A stretch of DNA of 9,521 nt from NCBI GenBank assembly GCA_047517345.1, contig JAKZTB010000134.1, positions 1 to 9,521 on the forward strand. Direction: 5' to 3'. The notes below the pieces were generated by a model. The model made no database searches, had not been told where the DNA came from, and saw nothing but the letters and a program-made list of their open reading frames with translations. Source of the DNA: GCA-2717185 sp047517345. Its GTDB lineage: Bacteria > Pseudomonadota > Alphaproteobacteria > UBA8366 > GCA-2717185. Made by a program: the position numbers and the translations under genes. Below are positions 5,758-9,521 of this stretch, in pieces (the stretch's first letter is position 1; every line of letters begins with the position of its first letter).

Positions 5758-8007
5758 TTAGGCTGCGTCTTCGAGCACCCCGGCCATCTCTGCCCCAGAA
5801 CCGTTCAGAGCGAGGGTTCGTTCGGCGGGAAGTTCCACATACACTGTGGTCCCTTGATCGACGACGCTATCGATCCTGAGCCGGCCGCCATGCAGTTCGG
5901 CCATCGACTTGACCAAGGGTAGGCCGAGCCCAGTGCCTTCGAACTCGCGCTGCAGCCGGCTGTCAACCTGGGCGAACGGCTTGAGCGCACGCTCGAAGTC
6001 CTCGGCTGGGATACCGATGCCGGTATCAGCGACTTCGATGGTCATGCCTCCATCGTCCCTCAGAGCCGTCCGTACCGAGACCTTGCCATGCTTGGGCGTG
6101 AACTTGACCGCGTTCGATAACAGGTTCAGCAGGATCTGCTTGATCATGCGCTCGTCGGCGTTCACTCGCGGTTGCTCCGGCGTGAACTCGGTGACAAGCG
6201 TGAGGTTCTTTTTCTCGGCAAGCTCGCGAACCATCCGGATGCTGGCATCGACGGCGTCGGCGAGTTTGAATTCGCTTTCGTTCAGCGTCATCTCCCCGGC
6301 CTCGATCTTCGACATGTTGAGGATGTCCTCGACGATCTCCAGCAGGTGATGGCCGCTATCGTAAATATCCCCGACAAACTCGGCATACTCTTTAACACCG
6401 ATCGGCCCCAACGCCTCGGTCCTCATGACGTCTGACAATCCTATGATGCCGTTCAGCGGCGTGCGCAGCTCATGGCTCATGTTGGCCAGAAACTCGGTCT
6501 TTGACTTATTGGCGGCAACCGCCTCCTCCATCGCATGCTGGCGCGCCTGTTCGGCGAGCTTGCGCGCGGTAACGTCGCGGAAAGTGAAGATCCTGACGGC
6601 TTCGTCGGCACAATTCGACTTTACGCCGCTGGACGCCATCGACATCCGAGAAGTGTTGACGACAAGCTCCATCGTGAATGTGGTTCCGTCGCCGCGAGTG
6701 ACATCCAATTCGCGCGTGTGAACCAGCGTATCTTCATAGGTTTCCGACACCGCTTCGGCGATTTCGGGTCGCGGAATGTAGTCATCGACATTCTGGCCGA
6801 CAATTTCCATGTCGTCCCAGCCCATCATGTCAGTCGCCGCCGCGTTGGACATCTGGACCATGCCGACCTCATCGGTGATCACGATGCCATCGAAGCTGTT
6901 TTCGACGACCGTGCTCATCATGGCGCGACGATGCAGCGACAGCATCCGCTCGCGGTAGATCGACACCGCCTGGCGATCGATCCTCCTGACGACCGCGTAA
7001 CCGTATGACAGGAGCGTGATCAATAGGCCTGGGGCAACGTCCACGAGCAGCGCGAGCTCGCTCTGCGCGGCGAACGAAACCGCTACGAGTATGGCCCAAC
7101 TGACCGCCAGAGCCGCGAAGCCCTTGCGCCACTTCAAGGCGCTCAGCATCGGCCCGACCAGGATCGCGAGAATCAGCGCGACAACCATTGCCGGCCATTC
7201 GGCCAGGCGCAGCATCGCGCGATCCTGGGTCAGCGTCTCATAGGCTAGCGCCTGAAGCAGCGGACCGGCGATCACGCCATGTACCGGCGCCGCCACTCGA
7301 TCGCCGAGCTCGATCGCCGTGGCGCCGACGATGACATCCCTTCCGGCGACGGCTTCGCGGTCGAAATTGCCCTGCATGACGTCCACGTACGACAGGCTGG
7401 GCACGCTCTCGGGCGAGATCGCGAAATCGATTTCGAACACGTCGAGCGCAGGCCGTGGATCACCCGCCAGCCGGCTCGCAAGTCCGGGAACTTCGACCTC
7501 GCCAAACGGCTCCCGGTTCAGATACTGGCGTATGTGGTCATCGGCCGACGGCACAATGTTGACATGCGCCAGCTGCACGTGTTCGCGGAGTTGGGGAATG
7601 GGGACCGCGACGACCATCTCGGTGCCGCCATCTTCGGCTGGCGCCAGCTGCTTCAGCACCGGCAGAATTGCGCGCCCCTGGGCTCGCATCAGGGCCTCCG
7701 AGAAAGACGCATCGGCGGCGGCCGTCGAGTGCGAACTAAAGTCGATGTCGAAGGCTACGAGGCGGGCGCCAGCCGCCAATAGCTGGTCCAACAGAACGCC
7801 GTGATAGGTCCTCGGCCATGGCCAGACGTCGAGCTCTCGGAGGCTTTTCGCGTCGATTTCGACGACCACCACCTTTCCGCTAGCCGGCCGCGGCATGGCC
7901 GTGAATGCGAGATCGGTGACCAGGCGATCGATCGGTGCCAACCAACCAGCCTGGTATATCCCGGCGATCAGACCGAAGAACAAGAGATGGGGAAGAAATC
8001 TTTTCAT
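5758..8007 (-). CDS. CHASE2-PAS hybridless sensor histidine kinase
   Basis: A 749-residue membrane sensor kinase. Order of parts: N-terminal membrane segment (about 5-22); periplasmic CHASE2 domain (about 25-262; V-V-V-V-E-I-D near 46-52 and W-P-W-P-R at 62-66, the same signature as the CHASE2 cyclase); three membrane segments (about 271-288, 297-314, 318-340); PAS domain (about 362-482) with a polar Ser-rich insertion near 453-470; HisKA dimerisation domain with phospho-acceptor H512 in SHELRTP; and a HATPase domain with N-box NLLSNAVKF (628-636), G1 DTGIGIP (661-667) and G2 GTGLGLPLV (691-699). All kinase motifs are intact. There is no receiver domain and no response regulator nearby, so its partner is elsewhere. 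ATG 8007 lacks a Shine-Dalgarno site; an in-frame TAG ten codons upstream excludes a longer start. It lies 116 bases behind the second FecR gene, across a terminator-like hairpin. Confidence 0.93.
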   Translation of the reverse strand: MKRFLPHLLFFGLIAGIYQAGWLAPIDRLVTDLAFTAMPRPASGKVVVVEIDAKSLRELDVWPWPRTYHGVLLDQLLAAGARLVAFDIDFSSHSTAAADASFSEALMRAQGRAILPVLKQLAPAEDGGTEMVVAVPIPQLREHVQLAHVNIVPSADDHIRQYLNREPFGEVEVPGLASRLAGDPRPALDVFEIDFAISPESVPSLSYVDVMQGNFDREAVAGRDVIVGATAIELGDRVAAPVHGVIAGPLLQALAYETLTQDRAMLRLAEWPAMVVALILAILVGPMLSALKWRKGFAALAVSWAILVAVSFAAQSELALLVDVAPGLLITLLSYGYAVVRRIDRQAVSIYRERMLSLHRRAMMSTVVENSFDGIVITDEVGMVQMSNAAATDMMGWDDMEIVGQNVDDYIPRPEIAEAVSETYEDTLVHTRELDVTRGDGTTFTMELVVNTSRMSMASSGVKSNCADEAVRIFTFRDVTARKLAEQARQHAMEEAVAANKSKTEFLANMSHELRTPLNGIIGLSDVMRTEALGPIGVKEYAEFVGDIYDSGHHLLEIVEDILNMSKIEAGEMTLNESEFKLADAVDASIRMVRELAEKKNLTLVTEFTPEQPRVNADERMIKQILLNLLSNAVKFTPKHGKVSVRTALRDDGGMTIEVADTGIGIPAEDFERALKPFAQVDSRLQREFEGTGLGLPLVKSMAELHGGRLRIDSVVDQGTTVYVELPAERTLALNGSGAEMAGVLEDAA

Positions 8008-8036
8008 CGGGGGTCGACGGATCGTTTGCAGTGGCT

Positions 8037-8092
8037 AAAAATTCGAGGCGCCGCACCGGCCCCGATCGACATCGGAATTTCGGTGCGGCGCC
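8037..8092 (-). terminator. Intrinsic terminator or attenuator between FecR and CHASE2-kinase genes
   Basis: In the minus direction GGCGCCGCACCG (8092-8081) pairs perfectly over 12 bases with CGGTGCGGCGCC (8058-8047). The loop holds a second small stem, CCGAT/ATCGG (8075-8071 with 8066-8062). After the main stem come TCGAA and then five T (8041-8037). A GC-rich stem followed closely by a U run is the standard form of a Rho-independent terminator. It lies between the FecR stop (8124) and the kinase ATG (8007), leaving about 30 bases for the kinase leader, so the kinase depends on read-through, a promoter inside the FecR gene, or conditional antitermination. Confidence 0.7.
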
Positions 8093-8123
8093 ACGCTGTC
8101 GTCATAGGAACAGGTCGAGGTTG

Positions 8124-9137
<1,014 letters not shown>

Positions 9138-9383
9138 GTCCGTTCTCCTTAAGAATATAATCCGCTGTTTTCAGAATTGTCTTGTAGCCCCATTCGAAAC
9201 GACTATATTGACTTCCCCTTTCTATATGCCTTATGTATCTAGTTAATTGGATTAAGAAAAAGGATAGAATTTTATCATTTTGGAATTTAGATAATATCGA
9301 GTGAGCGGTAGTCGGTGGTATCATAGGGAAAATCAGTATCCGGACGAAACGTGGCAAAATACCGGAGAAAGAAGTTGGAAAAT
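9138..9383. other. AT-rich non-coding region upstream of the second FecR gene
   Basis: About 245 bases hold no credible gene. Bases 9241-9300 are only about 22% GC, the lowest in the window. The region includes the strong ribosome binding site of the FecR gene (AAGGAG at 9150-9145) and presumably its promoter. The best -10-like match, TATATT (9158-9153), has AGACAA (9181-9176) 17 bases upstream, but transcription from it would start almost on the ribosome binding site, so I do not assign it. AT-rich DNA of this kind often marks transferred DNA or a silenced promoter region. Confidence 0.55.
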
Positions 9384-9484
9384 CACTGCTGTCCGGTTAA
9401 CTGAGCGGTGCTGGCTTTGAGAGCCAGGATTTCTGCGGGGTTTGAAGCGAAAATGCATGGTGTCGATTTGAATTGGATGGAGCA

Positions 9485-9507
9485 CTTTTCGGAGTTTCTC
9501 CGAGGAG
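9485..9507 (+). promoter_or_regulatory. Hairpin burying the ribosome binding site of the right-edge gene
   Basis: CTTTTCGGAG (9485-9494) can pair with CTCCGAGGAG (9498-9507) over ten positions, eight Watson-Crick and two G-U, with a TTT loop. The 3' arm contains the whole GAGGAG ribosome binding site that precedes ATG 9514. A closed stem would block initiation, as known for several transposase messages. Confidence 0.5.
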
Positions 9508-9513
9508 ATGCTC

Positions 9514-9521
9514 ATGAACAC
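9514..9521 (+). CDS. Start of a partial gene, probably a transposase
   Basis: ATG AAC AC runs off the end of the window. Six bases upstream is GAGGAG, a good ribosome binding site, which is the only reason to call a start here. The product cannot be read; a transposase is inferred from the insertion-sequence-like leader. Confidence 0.3.

Larger units (their letters stand above)
9384..9521 (+). mobile_element. Probable left end of an insertion sequence (partial)
   Basis: From CACTGCTGTCCGGTTAA (9384-9400) onward the base composition rises again. The layout is that of an insertion-sequence end: a terminal-repeat-like start, about 110 bases of leader, then GAGGAG (9502-9507) and ATG AAC at 9514. 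The terminal sequence and the M-N-T start resemble, from memory, IS4-type elements with a DUF4372 N-terminal domain. Only one end is in the window, so no inverted-repeat partner or target duplication can be checked. Confidence 0.35.

Noticed and set aside
9153..9181. Promoter AGACAA-17-TATATT before the second FecR gene
   Set aside because: Transcription would start at or inside the ribosome binding site, leaving no usable leader.

Overview
The window looks like a stretch of a GC-rich proteobacterial chromosome, most likely from an alphaproteobacterium. The reasons are the GC-rich codon use and the CHASE2, FecR-domain and OmpA-lipoprotein families present; the species cannot be named from the sequence. 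Almost everything in it concerns envelope sensing and signal output.

Left edge (1-426): the last 39 codons of a probable IS1595-type transposase, then about 300 bases of AT-rich non-coding DNA with three short palindromes. Next (427-1386, +) comes a cytosolic CBS-pair/GGDEF diguanylate cyclase with an intact active site and an intact inhibitory site. Convergent to it is a CHASE2-domain class III adenylate cyclase (3448-1469, -). About 150 bases separate that cyclase from a divergent pair on the + strand: a small secreted FecR-domain protein (3602-4066) and an OmpA-type lipoprotein (4050-4679) that overlap by 17 bases. A 6PGDH-like NAD(P)-dependent oxidoreductase follows (4730-5629), behind a strong intercistronic hairpin.

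Right half, minus strand: a second secreted FecR-domain protein with a long disordered, basic, repeat-encoded tail (9137-8124, GTG start with a very good ribosome binding site), then a CHASE2-PAS-histidine kinase (8007-5758). A 12-bp GC-rich stem followed by a run of U lies between these two genes and looks like an intrinsic terminator or attenuator. The right edge (9138-9521) is very AT-rich. It ends in what is probably the start of another insertion sequence, whose ribosome binding site is buried in a hairpin.

How it may work together (inference): two CHASE2 receptors face the periplasm. One makes cAMP and the other starts a phosphorelay, and each is encoded beside a secreted FecR-domain protein; one set also has a peptidoglycan-binding OmpA lipoprotein. 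With the CBS-GGDEF enzyme the locus can feed cAMP, c-di-GMP and two-component signalling. No response regulator, phosphodiesterase or cAMP-binding regulator is encoded in the window, so the targets lie elsewhere. The individual families are known. The least ordinary points are the doubling of the CHASE2/FecR pairing with two different outputs, the terminator-like element inside one pair, and the repeat-encoded tail of the second FecR protein.
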